From NCBI RefSeq assembly GCF_004327285.1, contig NZ_QJUI01000003.1, positions 278,136-342,135 of the forward strand: DNA of 64,000 nt. Direction: 5' to 3'. A program made the position numbers and the translations under genes. This stretch comes from Phytopseudomonas daroniae (GTDB lineage Bacteria > Pseudomonadota > Gammaproteobacteria > Pseudomonadales > Pseudomonadaceae). Every line of letters starts with the position of its first letter. Position 1 is the first letter of the stretch. Positions 1 through 10,583 of the stretch are shown here, piece by piece. The notes under the pieces are model-generated. The model did no database searches and was not told the origin of the DNA. It was given only the letters and a program-made list of their open reading frames with translations.

Positions 1-1
1 C

Positions 2-571
2 CTGTTCAGCCGCCAGGGCTATGCCGGAGCCCGCACCGAGCAGATCGCCAGCCTGGCCAAGTGCAACGAGCGGATGATCTATTACTACTTCGGCAGCAAG
101 GATCAGCTGTTCGTCTGCGTGCTGGAGTCCATCTACGAGCGTTTCAATCGCGCCGAGGCGCGTCAGCGCTTCGACCTGAGCCGACCCGAGGAGGCCGTGC
201 GCCAGATGGTTACCTTCATCTGGGGCTATTACCTCAAGCACCCGGAGTTCATCACCATCCTGGGCACGGAAAATCTGCTCAAGGGCGTGCACGCGCGCAA
301 GTCCGGCAACCTGCGCGCGCTGTCCGGCAAGGCCGTCGGCGTGCTGCAGCCGATCATCCGGGCAGGGCAGGAGCAGGGGCTGTTCCGTGAGGATATCGAG
401 CTCAACCACGTCTACCTGATGATTGCCTCGCTGTGCTACTTCTACAACTCCAACCTGCACACCCTCAGTTGCTTTCTCGACGACGGCCTGGCCACTGCCG
501 AACAGAAGCAGCGCTGGCTGGATTTCATCTGCGATCTGGTGCTGCGTGGCCTGCGCCGCGTGCACGGTTGA
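2..571 (+). CDS. nicS: TetR-family transcriptional regulator, 5' truncated (NicS-like)
   Basis: The reading frame is already open at the left edge, so the start lies outside the window; 189 residues are visible. The first 40 residues contain the recognition-helix and YYYFGSKDQLF segment typical of the TetR DNA-binding domain, followed by an all-helical ligand-binding region ending in GLRRVHG. The gene converges on nicB with only six bases between the stops. In Pseudomonas putida a TetR protein, NicS, represses nicAB and responds to nicotinate and 6-hydroxynicotinate; position beside nicAB supports the same role here. The NicS name rests on context and family, not on a close residue match that I can verify. 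Confidence 0.8.
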   Translation: MFSRQGYAGARTEQIASLAKCNERMIYYYFGSKDQLFVCVLESIYERFNRAEARQRFDLSRPEEAVRQMVTFIWGYYLKHPEFITILGTENLLKGVHARKSGNLRALSGKAVGVLQPIIRAGQEQGLFREDIELNHVYLMIASLCYFYNSNLHTLSCFLDDGLATAEQKQRWLDFICDLVLRGLRRVHG

Positions 572-577
572 CGGTGA

Positions 578-3500
578 TCAGTGGCTGCCGGGGTTGGCGC
601 GGACATGGGCAACTTTCTCGGTCAGGCCGTTCCAGGCCGGGCGTTCGCTGGCGAAGCGGTGGCGTAGATAAGCGACCAGCTCCGCCACCTGGCGATCACT
701 GAAGCTGTCCTTGAAGGCCGGCATGTAGCCCAGCTCCGGGGTGGCTGGTTTGTCGATGCCATGCAGGATGACGTTCAGCAGGTTGTCCGGTATCGCGCTA
801 TGCACGTTGCTGTTGACTGCCATCGACGGGCTCACGCCGAACAGCTTGGGGCCGAGACCATCGCTGTGGCAGGCCTGGCAGGCACCTTCGAACGTGCGCT
901 GGCCGCGGGCCAGCGCCAGGGCATCGGGTGCATTGGCGGTGCTTGCGGTCGTTGTCTGCGGTGCGGGCGCATCGAGCGATATCAGGTAGTTGGCGATGGC
1001 CTGCACATCGCTTTTGGGCAACGTCGCCAGTTCGCTGACCACTGGCCCCATGGGCCCTGCCGCCACGCCATGGCGCTCGGAAAAGCCGCTACTCAGGTAG
1101 TCGCTGAGCTCGGCCTCCGTCCAGGGTGTGGCGTTGCTGCGCAGGCCGCTGAGTGCCGGTGCTTCCCAACCATCGACCATGCCGCCGGCGAGAAACGACT
1201 GGCCGCTTTTTTCTGCCCCCAGCAGGTTGCGTGGCGAGTGACAGGCCGCGCAGTGGCCCAGGCCGTTGACCAGGTAGGCGCCACGATTCCATTGCTCGCT
1301 GCGCGTGGTGTCGGCCTGGTACTCGCCACGCCCGAGAAACAGCGCGTTCCAGCCGGCCATCAGTGGGCGGATGTTGAACGGGAAGCTCATCCGGTTGGCC
1401 TGGGCTGGCTGCTTCACCGGTGTTTGCGACATCAGGTAGGCGTATAGCGCCTGCATGTCGGTGTCGTTGATGTTGCGAAACGCCGTATAGGGAAAGGCCG
1501 GGTACAGGTGGCGGCCATCACGGCTGATGCCCTCGCGCATGGCACGTTCGAAGGCGCCGAAGGACCAGGAGCCGATACCCGTTTCACGATCCGGGGTGAT
1601 GTTGGTGCTGTACAGCGTGCCGAAGGGCGTATCTATGGCCAGGCCGCCGGCGTTGGTGACGCCGTCCGGGGCGGTGTGGCAAACCGCGCAGTCGCCAGCG
1701 GCCGCCAGCAGGCGACCGCGCTCCAGGGTGGCGGCAGACCAGGTTGCCGATGCCGCTGGTGCCACTGGAGCGATTTCCGCACGCCAGGGCAGGGCGGTAG
1801 TCAGCAGCCCCAGCGTCGCGCCAAACACCCCGGCCAACCCGCCGAGCCACCATTTGCCATGCTTGCTGGCGGCGGGTGAAGCTGGCGTTGCGGCGCCGCC
1901 TGCTTCGCCACCATTGAGTGCGGCGCGAACCCGTTCGGCGGTGATCGGCAACTCGCGAAAGCGCAGGCCGGTGGCGTCATAGATGGCATTGGCGATGGCC
2001 GCCGCGCTCGGCACCGAAGCCGATTCGCCGCTGCCCATGGGCGGCTCCGTCTGCCTTGGCATCATCATCACATCGATGGCAGGCACTTCGGGAAAGGTCA
2101 GGATCGGGTAGGTGCCCCATTCGGTGCTGGCGACCCGGGATTCCTCGAACTGCACCTGCTCCTTGAGTACCCGGCTGGTGGACTGCACCACATTGCCGTG
2201 GATCTGATGACGCACACCCTCGGGGTTGATCATCATGCCGGCGTCGTGGCCGATCACCACGCGGGTAACCGCCACCTCGCCGGTGCGCTTGTCCACGGCC
2301 ACATCGGCGACCCAGGCCGCCCAGGCGGCGCCGAAGCCGGGAAACTTGCTGTGGATATAGCGGGCATAGGCGAAGCCGCGACCGCGCAGCACGTCACCCT
2401 CGGCAGGCGTCTGCTGTGGCTGGGTTCTGGGTTGCCAGTCGGCGCGTTCGGCAGTGGCCTGAATCAGATCCTTGGCGCGAGGGTCGTCCAGGTGCTGCAG
2501 CCGGTATTGAACGGGATCTACCCCGGCGGCGAATGCCAGTTCGTCGATGTACGACTCGTGGGCGAAGCTGTTCGGCATGGCGGAAACGCCGCGCATCCAG
2601 GATGCACGCACCAGCGGCGCCATGTCGTTGATGGTGACGCGCATGTGCGCGTAGTCGTACGGCGGGATCGAGGTGCGGTCGCCCATCTCGAACATCATCG
2701 GCAGCGGTTCGACACGGCCGGTGAGCAGCAGCGCCAGGGTCGGCGCGCCGTTGGACGGATAGCTGGTCTGAAAGTCATAGGCGCTGATGCTGCCATCGGC
2801 GTTCAGGCCGCCGTCCACCTCCATCAACTGGGCCGTGCCCTTGGGCTCCCACAGGTGTTCCTGCTCGCGGGTCAGCTGCACCCGTACCGGTTTGCCCACC
2901 GCGCGTGACAGCAGCAGGGCGTCGGCGCAAACATCGTCGGCGCAGTTGCGTCCATAGCACCCCGCAGCTTCCATGCGGATCACTTCGATCTGATTTTCAT
3001 CGCACTCCAGCAGCCAGGCCAGATCGGCGCGCAACAGATGAGGATTCTGGGTGCCGGACCAGACCCGCGAATGTTGTTCCTGATAATCGGCCAGGGCGCA
3101 GGATGGGCCGATCGAGGCGTGCAACTGATACGGCCACAGATAGCTGCGGGTCAGTCGCTGATCGGCACTGGCCAATGCCTGCTCGACGTCACCCTTGTCC
3201 AGCACGGTACGGGCGATGCGCGGGTTATCGCGGATCGCCTGGGCCACGTCGCGCATGTCGGGCAGCTTGTGTGTCCAGGGCTTCCAATCGATCTTCAACT
3301 GCTGCGCGGCGCGGATGGCCTGTTCCTCGCGCTCGGCGACCACGCCGACGAAGTCGCGAATCACCACCACGGCGACGATGCCGGGGATGTCGGCGATGGA
3401 GTTTTCGTCGACCGCCAGCAGGCTGTTGCCGACGAACTCGCCGCTATCGTAGCCGGCGTACGGTGGGCGCACCACTCGGCCATGCAGCATGCCGGGCAAG

Positions 3501-4126
3501 CGCATGTCGTGGACGTAGGTGAGTTCACCGGTAGCCTTGGCCGGGATATCCACACGCGCGGCGCCCTGGCCGACCAGGCGATACTCGTTCGCCGGTTTGA
3601 GGGGGGCGTCGCCGCTGATGTGCAGGCGGATGTGCTGGCCGGCGACCAGTTCGCCGAAGCTCAACTGGCGGCCGTCAGGGTGGCGGAAGTAGCCGCGTTC
3701 CAGGGTGAGCTGCTCGCTGTTCGTCTGCCAGCGCTCGCTGGCCAGTTGGTTCAGGTGCCGCCGTGCTTCGGCGGCGGCATTACGCAGCGGTACGGCGCTG
3801 ATCTGGATGGTGGCGCTGGCGATGGTAGCGCCCTGGTTGGGTGCGCGTTCGGTGTCACCGAGCACCATCTCCACCTGCTCCAGATCCAGGTTCAGTTCCT
3901 CGGCGACGATCTGCGCCAACGAAGTGCGGATGCCGGTACCCAGGTCGACGTGGCCGTTGAAGGCATACACCTGGTCTTCGCCCGTGATGGCCAGGAACAA
4001 ACCCAGTTCCCTGGGCTTGGCTTCGGCACTCTGGCCTTTGGGCATGGGCCCGGAGGGCGGCTGGATGGTATCGACCACCAACAGTACATCCTGGCGTTCG
4101 AGCCATTGGTCACGAGTCAGGCGCAT
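578..4126 (-). CDS. nicB: Nicotinate dehydrogenase large subunit (Mo-binding, fused to three cytochrome c domains)
   Basis: Hydroxylates nicotinate to 6-hydroxynicotinate together with NicA. It has 1182 residues, close to the P. putida enzyme. Residues about 1-740 form the xanthine dehydrogenase-like molybdopterin domain (GSGESASVPSAAAIANAIY near its end). A hydrophobic segment (GGLAGVFGATLGLLTTALPW) at about 765-790 precedes three c-type haem sites: CAVCH at about 813, CAACH at about 959 and CQACH at about 1083. Electrons therefore leave through haems rather than NAD. I chose the ATG at 4126 because it overlaps the nicA stop by ten bases and begins MRLTRDQW; a longer open frame upstream is only the shadow of nicA. 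The C-terminal haem part implies a membrane-attached, periplasm-facing arrangement (inference). Confidence 0.93.
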   Translation of the reverse strand: MRLTRDQWLERQDVLLVVDTIQPPSGPMPKGQSAEAKPRELGLFLAITGEDQVYAFNGHVDLGTGIRTSLAQIVAEELNLDLEQVEMVLGDTERAPNQGATIASATIQISAVPLRNAAAEARRHLNQLASERWQTNSEQLTLERGYFRHPDGRQLSFGELVAGQHIRLHISGDAPLKPANEYRLVGQGAARVDIPAKATGELTYVHDMRLPGMLHGRVVRPPYAGYDSGEFVGNSLLAVDENSIADIPGIVAVVVIRDFVGVVAEREEQAIRAAQQLKIDWKPWTHKLPDMRDVAQAIRDNPRIARTVLDKGDVEQALASADQRLTRSYLWPYQLHASIGPSCALADYQEQHSRVWSGTQNPHLLRADLAWLLECDENQIEVIRMEAAGCYGRNCADDVCADALLLSRAVGKPVRVQLTREQEHLWEPKGTAQLMEVDGGLNADGSISAYDFQTSYPSNGAPTLALLLTGRVEPLPMMFEMGDRTSIPPYDYAHMRVTINDMAPLVRASWMRGVSAMPNSFAHESYIDELAFAAGVDPVQYRLQHLDDPRAKDLIQATAERADWQPRTQPQQTPAEGDVLRGRGFAYARYIHSKFPGFGAAWAAWVADVAVDKRTGEVAVTRVVIGHDAGMMINPEGVRHQIHGNVVQSTSRVLKEQVQFEESRVASTEWGTYPILTFPEVPAIDVMMMPRQTEPPMGSGESASVPSAAAIANAIYDATGLRFRELPITAERVRAALNGGEAGGAATPASPAASKHGKWWLGGLAGVFGATLGLLTTALPWRAEIAPVAPAASATWSAATLERGRLLAAAGDCAVCHTAPDGVTNAGGLAIDTPFGTLYSTNITPDRETGIGSWSFGAFERAMREGISRDGRHLYPAFPYTAFRNINDTDMQALYAYLMSQTPVKQPAQANRMSFPFNIRPLMAGWNALFLGRGEYQADTTRSEQWNRGAYLVNGLGHCAACHSPRNLLGAEKSGQSFLAGGMVDGWEAPALSGLRSNATPWTEAELSDYLSSGFSERHGVAAGPMGPVVSELATLPKSDVQAIANYLISLDAPAPQTTTASTANAPDALALARGQRTFEGACQACHSDGLGPKLFGVSPSMAVNSNVHSAIPDNLLNVILHGIDKPATPELGYMPAFKDSFSDRQVAELVAYLRHRFASERPAWNGLTEKVAHVRANPGSH

Positions 4127-4611
4127 GGGGTTTCTCCGTGCGGGGCGGCGGGGCGGCCAGCGGCGCGCAGGGCCGCGCGCATGATTTCGACATGGGTACC
4201 GCAGCGACACAGGTTCGCCGAGAGCTCGTTGCGCAGTTCTGCGTCGCTGGGATTGGGGTTGCGATCGAGCAGGGCCTTGAGGGTCATGATCATGCCGTTG
4301 AGGCAATAGCCGCACTGCGCTGCCTGCTCGGTGATGAAGGCCTGCTGCACCGGATGGGGACGCTCGCGGCAGCCCAGGCCTTCCAGGGTGGTCACCGAGC
4401 GGCCTGCGGCACCGGCCACGGGGAACACGCAGGAGCGAGTGGCGCGACCACCGACGATGACCGTGCAGGCGCCGCATTCACCAAGGCCACAGCCGTACTT
4501 GGGGCCATTGAGGGCAAGGTCGTTGCGCAGGATGTACAGCAGCGGAGTCTGGGGTTCGGCGCTCAGTTGCACCGTTTTCCCGTTCACCTGCAGGGTCAGG
4601 TTCTTTTCCAT
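4117..4611 (-). CDS. nicA: Nicotinate dehydrogenase small subunit, two [2Fe-2S] clusters
   Basis: Iron-sulfur subunit of the NicAB nicotinate hydroxylase, 164 residues. The plant-type ferredoxin cluster is held by C41, C46, C49 and C61 (CGLGECGACTV) and the second, helical cluster by C100, C103, C135 and C137 (CGYC...LCRCG). It passes electrons from the molybdenum site in NicB to the NicB haems. There is no Tat signal, unlike the paralogous small subunit at 17008-17691. First gene of the nicAB unit on the minus strand; its last ten bases overlap the nicB start. Upstream lies a 515-base region with repeats and a candidate operator. Confidence 0.94.
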   Translation of the reverse strand: MEKNLTLQVNGKTVQLSAEPQTPLLYILRNDLALNGPKYGCGLGECGACTVIVGGRATRSCVFPVAGAAGRSVTTLEGLGCRERPHPVQQAFITEQAAQCGYCLNGMIMTLKALLDRNPNPSDAELRNELSANLCRCGTHVEIMRAALRAAGRPAAPHGETPCA

Positions 4612-4694
4612 GGGATGCCTTGCTACGTCGTCGGCCCATGTCCCGTCGTTACCGTTGTACTCAGGGCAAGGGTTTTTTGTTCATTAAGTGCTTA

Positions 4695-4718
4695 CTACAT
4701 GAAACTCTGATCATGTAG
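4695..4718. promoter_or_regulatory. Candidate NicS operator upstream of nicA (copy 1)
   Basis: CTACATGA and TCATGTAG arms of 8 bp are separated by 8 bp, forming a 24-bp dyad about 84 bases upstream of the nicA start. Size and placement suit a TetR-family repressor. Assignment to NicS is inference; the same dyad recurs at 4977-5000. Confidence 0.5.
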
Positions 4719-4811
4719 GCAAGGAACGGGCCAGCGGCGAGGCGGCAGAGGGAGATAATGGCCGGTGGGCGTTTACTCGTGTACGTCCGCAAGAAGGCGA
4801 TAGCAGCCCTT

Positions 4812-4903
4812 CGTAGGGTGGACGACGCTTCACCTACGCGGCCCGACCCGTCCACCGCTCTGCAATCGCAATGGTGGATGAAAAGAGCGTCATCCACCCT
4901 ACG
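4812..4903. repeat. 92-bp palindromic repeat, family B, copy 1
   Basis: Begins CGTAGGGTGG and ends CCACCCTACG. An exact-length (92 bp) copy in inverse orientation lies at 22728-22819, and half of one lies at about 59957-59992. Inverted ends and dispersed copies point to a small non-autonomous repeat of the REP/MITE kind. Confidence 0.85.
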
Positions 4904-4923
4904 TCCGCTATCGACTTGTAGGT

Positions 4924-4974
4924 CGTAGGATGGGTGAAACCCATCGGAAATTGATGGGTTTCACCCATCCTACG
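4924..4974. repeat. 51-bp perfect-hairpin repeat, family C, copy 1
   Basis: Two long complementary arms (outer CGTAGGATGGGTGAAACC, inner end CATC) enclose the short loop GGAAATT. An identical 51-bp copy is at 59903-59953. It would fold into a very stable hairpin. Confidence 0.85.
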
Positions 4975-4976
4975 GG

Positions 4977-5020
4977 CTACATGAAACCCTGATCATGTAG
5001 GTAAAGAACGGGCCAGCGGC
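4977..5020. repeat. 44-bp direct repeat of the nicA operator region (copy 2 of 4695-4738)
   Basis: Matches 4695-4738 at 41 of 44 positions, including the CTACATGA...TCATGTAG dyad (here 4977-5000) and the following GAACGGGCCAGCGGC. The 238 bases between the copies hold two mobile-looking palindromic repeats. Confidence 0.85.
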
Positions 5021-5126
5021 ATGACCTGGACGGACGAGCGGCAGAATGCGTGAAACCACGCCGCATGGCATGGCACTGATCGATGGGGTTGGCTGCTGAT
5101 ACCGCGCCGCGGATTGGTGCGGGGAG

Positions 5127-5576
5127 TCAGTCGCTGCTGTCGTTCATCTTGCGCAGCAGGTAGAGGATGGCGATACGTTCGCCCGGGTTGAGGCTGCCCA
5201 TGGTCAGCTCGCTGATCTGCTGGGCACAGGGAATCATCTCGGTCAGCAGGGTCTGGCCGGTGTCGGTGAGTTCGACGATGACCTTGCGACGGTCGTCCGG
5301 GTCTGGCGACAGGGCGACCAGATCACGAGCCTTGAGGCGCTCGACGATGCCGCGGATGGTGGCCTGATCGACGGCGGTGGCCTTGATCAGTTCGGCCTGA
5401 GAGCTGGGGCCGTGATCACGCAAGGCGCACAGGGTAACGAACTGGATGGAGGTGAGCTGTGCGTCGCAGGCGTTCTGCTGGAAGATCGCTGTATGGCGCT
5501 GGTAGGCCTTGCGCAGCAGATGGCCGATCTGCTCGGTCACCTGATAGCTGTCTGCTGGGAAATCGTCGGTCGACAT
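5127..5576 (-). CDS. nicR: MarR-family repressor of nicotinate catabolism
   Basis: 149-residue MarR-type winged-helix protein. The core reads QAELIKATAVDQATIRGIVERL (recognition helix) then DPDDRRKVIVELTDTG (wing). In P. putida NicR represses nicC and nicX transcription and is released by 6-hydroxynicotinate. The start at 5576 gives MSTDDFPADSYQV; the open frame continues upstream into nicX but that part is shadow sequence. It lies 88 bases downstream of nicX in the same direction, so it is probably co-transcribed with nicX and autoregulated. Confidence 0.9.
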   Translation of the reverse strand: MSTDDFPADSYQVTEQIGHLLRKAYQRHTAIFQQNACDAQLTSIQFVTLCALRDHGPSSQAELIKATAVDQATIRGIVERLKARDLVALSPDPDDRRKVIVELTDTGQTLLTEMIPCAQQISELTMGSLNPGERIAILYLLRKMNDSSD

Positions 5577-5664
5577 GAGAGGGGTTCGGTTCGAGGCGCA
5601 AGGTGCCGAGTATAACCGCGTAGCGTTGTTACCGGGGAGCGGCTCCCGCCGCCCCCGAAACGGA

Positions 5665-6717
5665 TCAATGGGCTCTGGAGGCTTCGGGATACACCACGTC
5701 GCCGGCCAGCACCACGGCCCGGTCATCCAGGTAGATGTCGCAGTTGCGCAGCGGGATGTCCAGGTGGCACGGCGTCTTGCGGGTGCCGCCCACTTCGGTG
5801 TTCGGGCCGGTGGAGAACAGGAAGTTGCCGTAGAAGGCGCGAGCGTCCATGCACATGCCGTCGTTGCGATCATGCAGGCCCATGGCCGTCCACTGGGCGC
5901 GGGGCTGGAGGCCCCAGCCGATGTGGGAAATACCGTAGACCTCGGGATCCTTGAAGTACTTCAGGTAGTCGCGCAGGTACTCGGCTTCGAAACCGCCGTG
6001 GATGCCGGTGATGAAGCCCTTGTCGATTTCCAGGGTGATGCGCTCGCGGCAGTAGTTCTTGAACGGCAGGAGGATGTCGCCGACGTCGAGCACCAGGGTG
6101 CCCTGGGCGCTTTCCTCGTTCGGCCAACTGAACAGGAAACCGCTGGGCCAGTGATCCCAGCGCCCTGGTTCGTCGGCGAAGCCGTATTCGGTGACAGCCG
6201 GGTACTGTCCCAGATCGGCATGGAAGTCGCTGCCGGCAGCGGATTTCACATGCAGGCTGCGAGCCTGCTTGAGCAGGGTTTCGCTGGCCAATACGCGGCG
6301 CTTGTCCTCCTCACTGGGCAGCATGCGTGCCAGCACTTCGGGTGGCTCCACCGCCAGCAGGATGCGGGTGCCGGTCTTGAGTATCTGCTCCTGCTCCGGC
6401 GAGTGCAGAAGCATCATGGTATCGACGACCAGGTCGGCGGCCTCCAGGGCGCGCTGTGCGGCCAGATTGCCGGTCAGTGCGGTATCGCCGCAGTAGGCCG
6501 TCATGTCGTTGCCCATCGCTCGCGGATGGTTGAAGGACGGCAGTTCCACCGCATACACCTTGGCCTTCAGGCGCTGCGCGGCATCCATGGCGGCGCGCAC
6601 GGTTCGCGGGTTCGAGTAATGGCTCTTGAGAATGGCGACGCTCTGGGTCGCGTCGACCCTGGACAGGGTCAGCACCTGTTCGAACATCTGGGTCAGTTCG
6701 CTATCGCTTACCGGCAT
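5665..6717 (-). CDS. nicX: 2,5-dihydroxypyridine 5,6-dioxygenase
   Basis: Opens the ring of 2,5-dihydroxypyridine to N-formylmaleamate with O2 and Fe(II); this is an extradiol-type enzyme of the aminopeptidase-like NicX family. The length of 350 residues equals the P. putida enzyme. Histidine- and acid-rich stretches that could bind iron are visible (GSDFHADLGQYP, HIGWGLQPRAQ and CHLDIPLRNCDIYLDD near the C terminus). Transcribed divergently from nicC across a 313-base control region with two NicR-type palindromes; nicR follows on the same strand. Confidence 0.92.
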   Translation of the reverse strand: MPVSDSELTQMFEQVLTLSRVDATQSVAILKSHYSNPRTVRAAMDAAQRLKAKVYAVELPSFNHPRAMGNDMTAYCGDTALTGNLAAQRALEAADLVVDTMMLLHSPEQEQILKTGTRILLAVEPPEVLARMLPSEEDKRRVLASETLLKQARSLHVKSAAGSDFHADLGQYPAVTEYGFADEPGRWDHWPSGFLFSWPNEESAQGTLVLDVGDILLPFKNYCRERITLEIDKGFITGIHGGFEAEYLRDYLKYFKDPEVYGISHIGWGLQPRAQWTAMGLHDRNDGMCMDARAFYGNFLFSTGPNTEVGGTRKTPCHLDIPLRNCDIYLDDRAVVLAGDVVYPEASRAH

Positions 6718-6788
6718 GACATGCCTCCTGGTGGATGTGAATAGGTTGCACCGGGTTGGTGCCTTGCGCTGCTTTTCGGTGCGTATTT

Positions 6789-6806
6789 ATAGAGCATGCA
6801 CTCTAT
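6789..6806. promoter_or_regulatory. Candidate NicR operator for nicX
   Basis: The palindrome ATAGAGCATGCACTCTAT lies 72 bases upstream of the nicX start. It matches the site at 6966-6983 under the pattern ATAGWGCATRCACTSTAW. MarR-type size and one copy per divergent promoter fit NicR; the link to NicR is inferred. Confidence 0.6.
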
Positions 6807-6889
6807 TTGTCTAGATCAAACACCAAGCTAAAGCAGTTGGCAAGGTTCTTGGTGTTGCGTTACCTATCTACACATTTACTGATCTGTGA

Positions 6890-8999
<2,110 letters not shown>

Positions 9000-9003
<4 letters not shown>

Positions 9004-9752
9004 ACAGGCTCTACCGTATCGGCCAGATCGTGCCGAGCTCCAATACCACCATGGAAACCGAAATTCCGGCGATGCTGCTGGCGCGCCAGGCCATTCGCCC
9101 GGAACGCTTCACCTTTCACTCGGCGCGCATGCGCATGAAACAGGTGAAGAAGGAAGAGCTGGCGGCCATGGATGCCGAGTCGGATCGCTGCGCGCTGGAG
9201 CTGTCCGACGCCAGGGTCGATGTGCTGGGCTACGCCTGCCTGGTGGCGATCATGGCCATGGGGCTGGGCTATCACCGCCAGTCCGAGCGGCGTCTGCGCC
9301 AGGTAACGGCCGACAACGATGCCAACTCGCCGGTCGTCACCAGCGCCGGCGCCCTGGTCGAAGCGCTCAAAGTCATGCAGGCCAGGCGTATCGCCATCGT
9401 CGCGCCGTACATGAAGCCGCTCACTGAACTGGTGGTCGACTACATCCGCGAGGAAGGCTTCGAGGTGGTCGACTGGCGTGCCCTGGAAATCCCCGACAAC
9501 CTCGATGTGGCCCGCCATGATCCGGCTAACCTGCCCGGTATCGTCGCCGGCATGAACCTGGAGGGGGTCGACGTGGTGGTGCTCTCCGCCTGTGTGCAGA
9601 TGCCCTCGCTCGCGGCAGTCGCCAAGGTCGAGGCGCAAACCGGCAAGCCAGTGGTGACCGCGGCCATCGCCACCACCTACGCCCTGCTCAAGGCGCTGGA
9701 TCTGGAGCCGGTGGTGCCGGGTGCTGGCGCGCTGTTGTCCGGCGCTTATTGA
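9000..9752 (+). CDS. nicE: Maleate cis-trans isomerase
   Basis: Asp/Glu racemase-superfamily enzyme converting maleate to fumarate, the exit of the pathway into the citric acid cycle. 250 residues from the ATG at 9000, which overlaps the nicD stop. The two conserved cysteines are C80 (GYACLVAIMAMG) and C198 (LSACVQMPSL), the expected pair. A 25-codon upstream extension of the frame lies inside nicD and is not used. Confidence 0.93.
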
Positions 9753-9762
9753 GGAGATGGCC

Positions 9763-10401
9763 ATGCAGGAGCAAAGCCTGAGCGACAACTACCAGGGCGT
9801 ATGGGGGCAGCGCATCGGTTTCGGCAGCCGTCCCGCCCTGCTGATGATCGACTTCATGCAGGCCTACACCACACCGGGCGCTCCTTTGTATGCGCCAGGC
9901 GTGGTCGAGGCGGTGGAGCGGGCCGACATGTTGTTGGCTCATGCACGGCGTGCCGGTATTGCATTGGTGCACAGCAATATCCGCTACCGAGCCGACGACT
10001 GCGCCGATGGCGGCATGTGGGTGCGCAAGGCGCCGGTGATGAAGGCCATGGTCGAGGGCAACCCGTTGGCCGAGTTCTGTCCGCAGGTGGCGCCGCAACC
10101 AGGCGAGCAGGTACTGACCAAGCAGTACGCCAGTGTGTTCTTCGGCACGAGTCTGGCTTCTCAGTTGCACGCGCAGGGTATCGACACCCTGCTGCTGGCA
10201 GGTTGTTCGACCAGCGGCTGCATCCGCGCCAGCGCGGTGGACGGCGTGCAGCATGGCTTTCGCACCATCGTCGTGCGCGAGTGCGTAGGCGATCGGCATC
10301 AGGCGCCGCATGAGGCCAACCTATTCGATATCGACAGCAAGTACGGCGATGTGGTCGGGCTGCAGGAGGCTCTTGCTTACCTCGATCAACTGTCTGCGTG
10401 A
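9763..10401 (+). CDS. nicF: Maleamate amidohydrolase
   Basis: Isochorismatase-fold cysteine hydrolase releasing ammonia from maleamate to give maleate. 212 residues from the ATG at 9763, which sits six bases after the GAGGAG ribosome site at 9751-9756; the ATG at 9757 touches that site and is less likely. Catalytic aspartate is D30 (LLMIDFMQAY) and the nucleophile is the second cysteine in AGCSTSGCIRAS; a lysine (LTKQYAS) lies between them. Directly follows nicE. Confidence 0.93.
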   Translation: MQEQSLSDNYQGVWGQRIGFGSRPALLMIDFMQAYTTPGAPLYAPGVVEAVERADMLLAHARRAGIALVHSNIRYRADDCADGGMWVRKAPVMKAMVEGNPLAEFCPQVAPQPGEQVLTKQYASVFFGTSLASQLHAQGIDTLLLAGCSTSGCIRASAVDGVQHGFRTIVVRECVGDRHQAPHEANLFDIDSKYGDVVGLQEALAYLDQLSA

Positions 10402-10583
10402 ATACCCAATAAGGAATCTGCGGTACGCCGCTTTTTCCACTGGTCATCCGTGTGCAGGATGGCCGCCGCGCCCATGGTGTGGCACTGACGCTGCCTTGGA
10501 AGGTCATCAGTTGATGGCGCCTGGGTGCGTCTACGACTGCTGGCTTCAAAAACAATCACAAGTCACCGCCAGGAGACAACGCA

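Larger units (their letters stand above)
4612..5126. other. Regulatory and repeat-bearing intergenic region upstream of nicA
   Basis: No gene is supported in these 515 bases. The segment carries a 44-bp direct repeat (4695-4738 and 4977-5020), each copy containing a palindrome, and between them two different palindromic repeat elements (4812-4903 and 4924-4974). The nicAB promoter should lie between 4612 and about 4740. A short open frame at 4661-4897 is made mostly of repeat sequence and is rejected. Confidence 0.7.

Noticed and set aside
3038..4309. 423-codon open frame antisense to nicB
   Set aside because: Opposite strand of a clear molybdenum hydroxylase gene; no recognisable domain.
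4661..4897. 78-codon frame upstream of nicA
   Set aside because: Mostly the family B repeat sequence; a similar peptide (MDDALFIHHC) arises at the other B copy, showing that it is repeat-derived.
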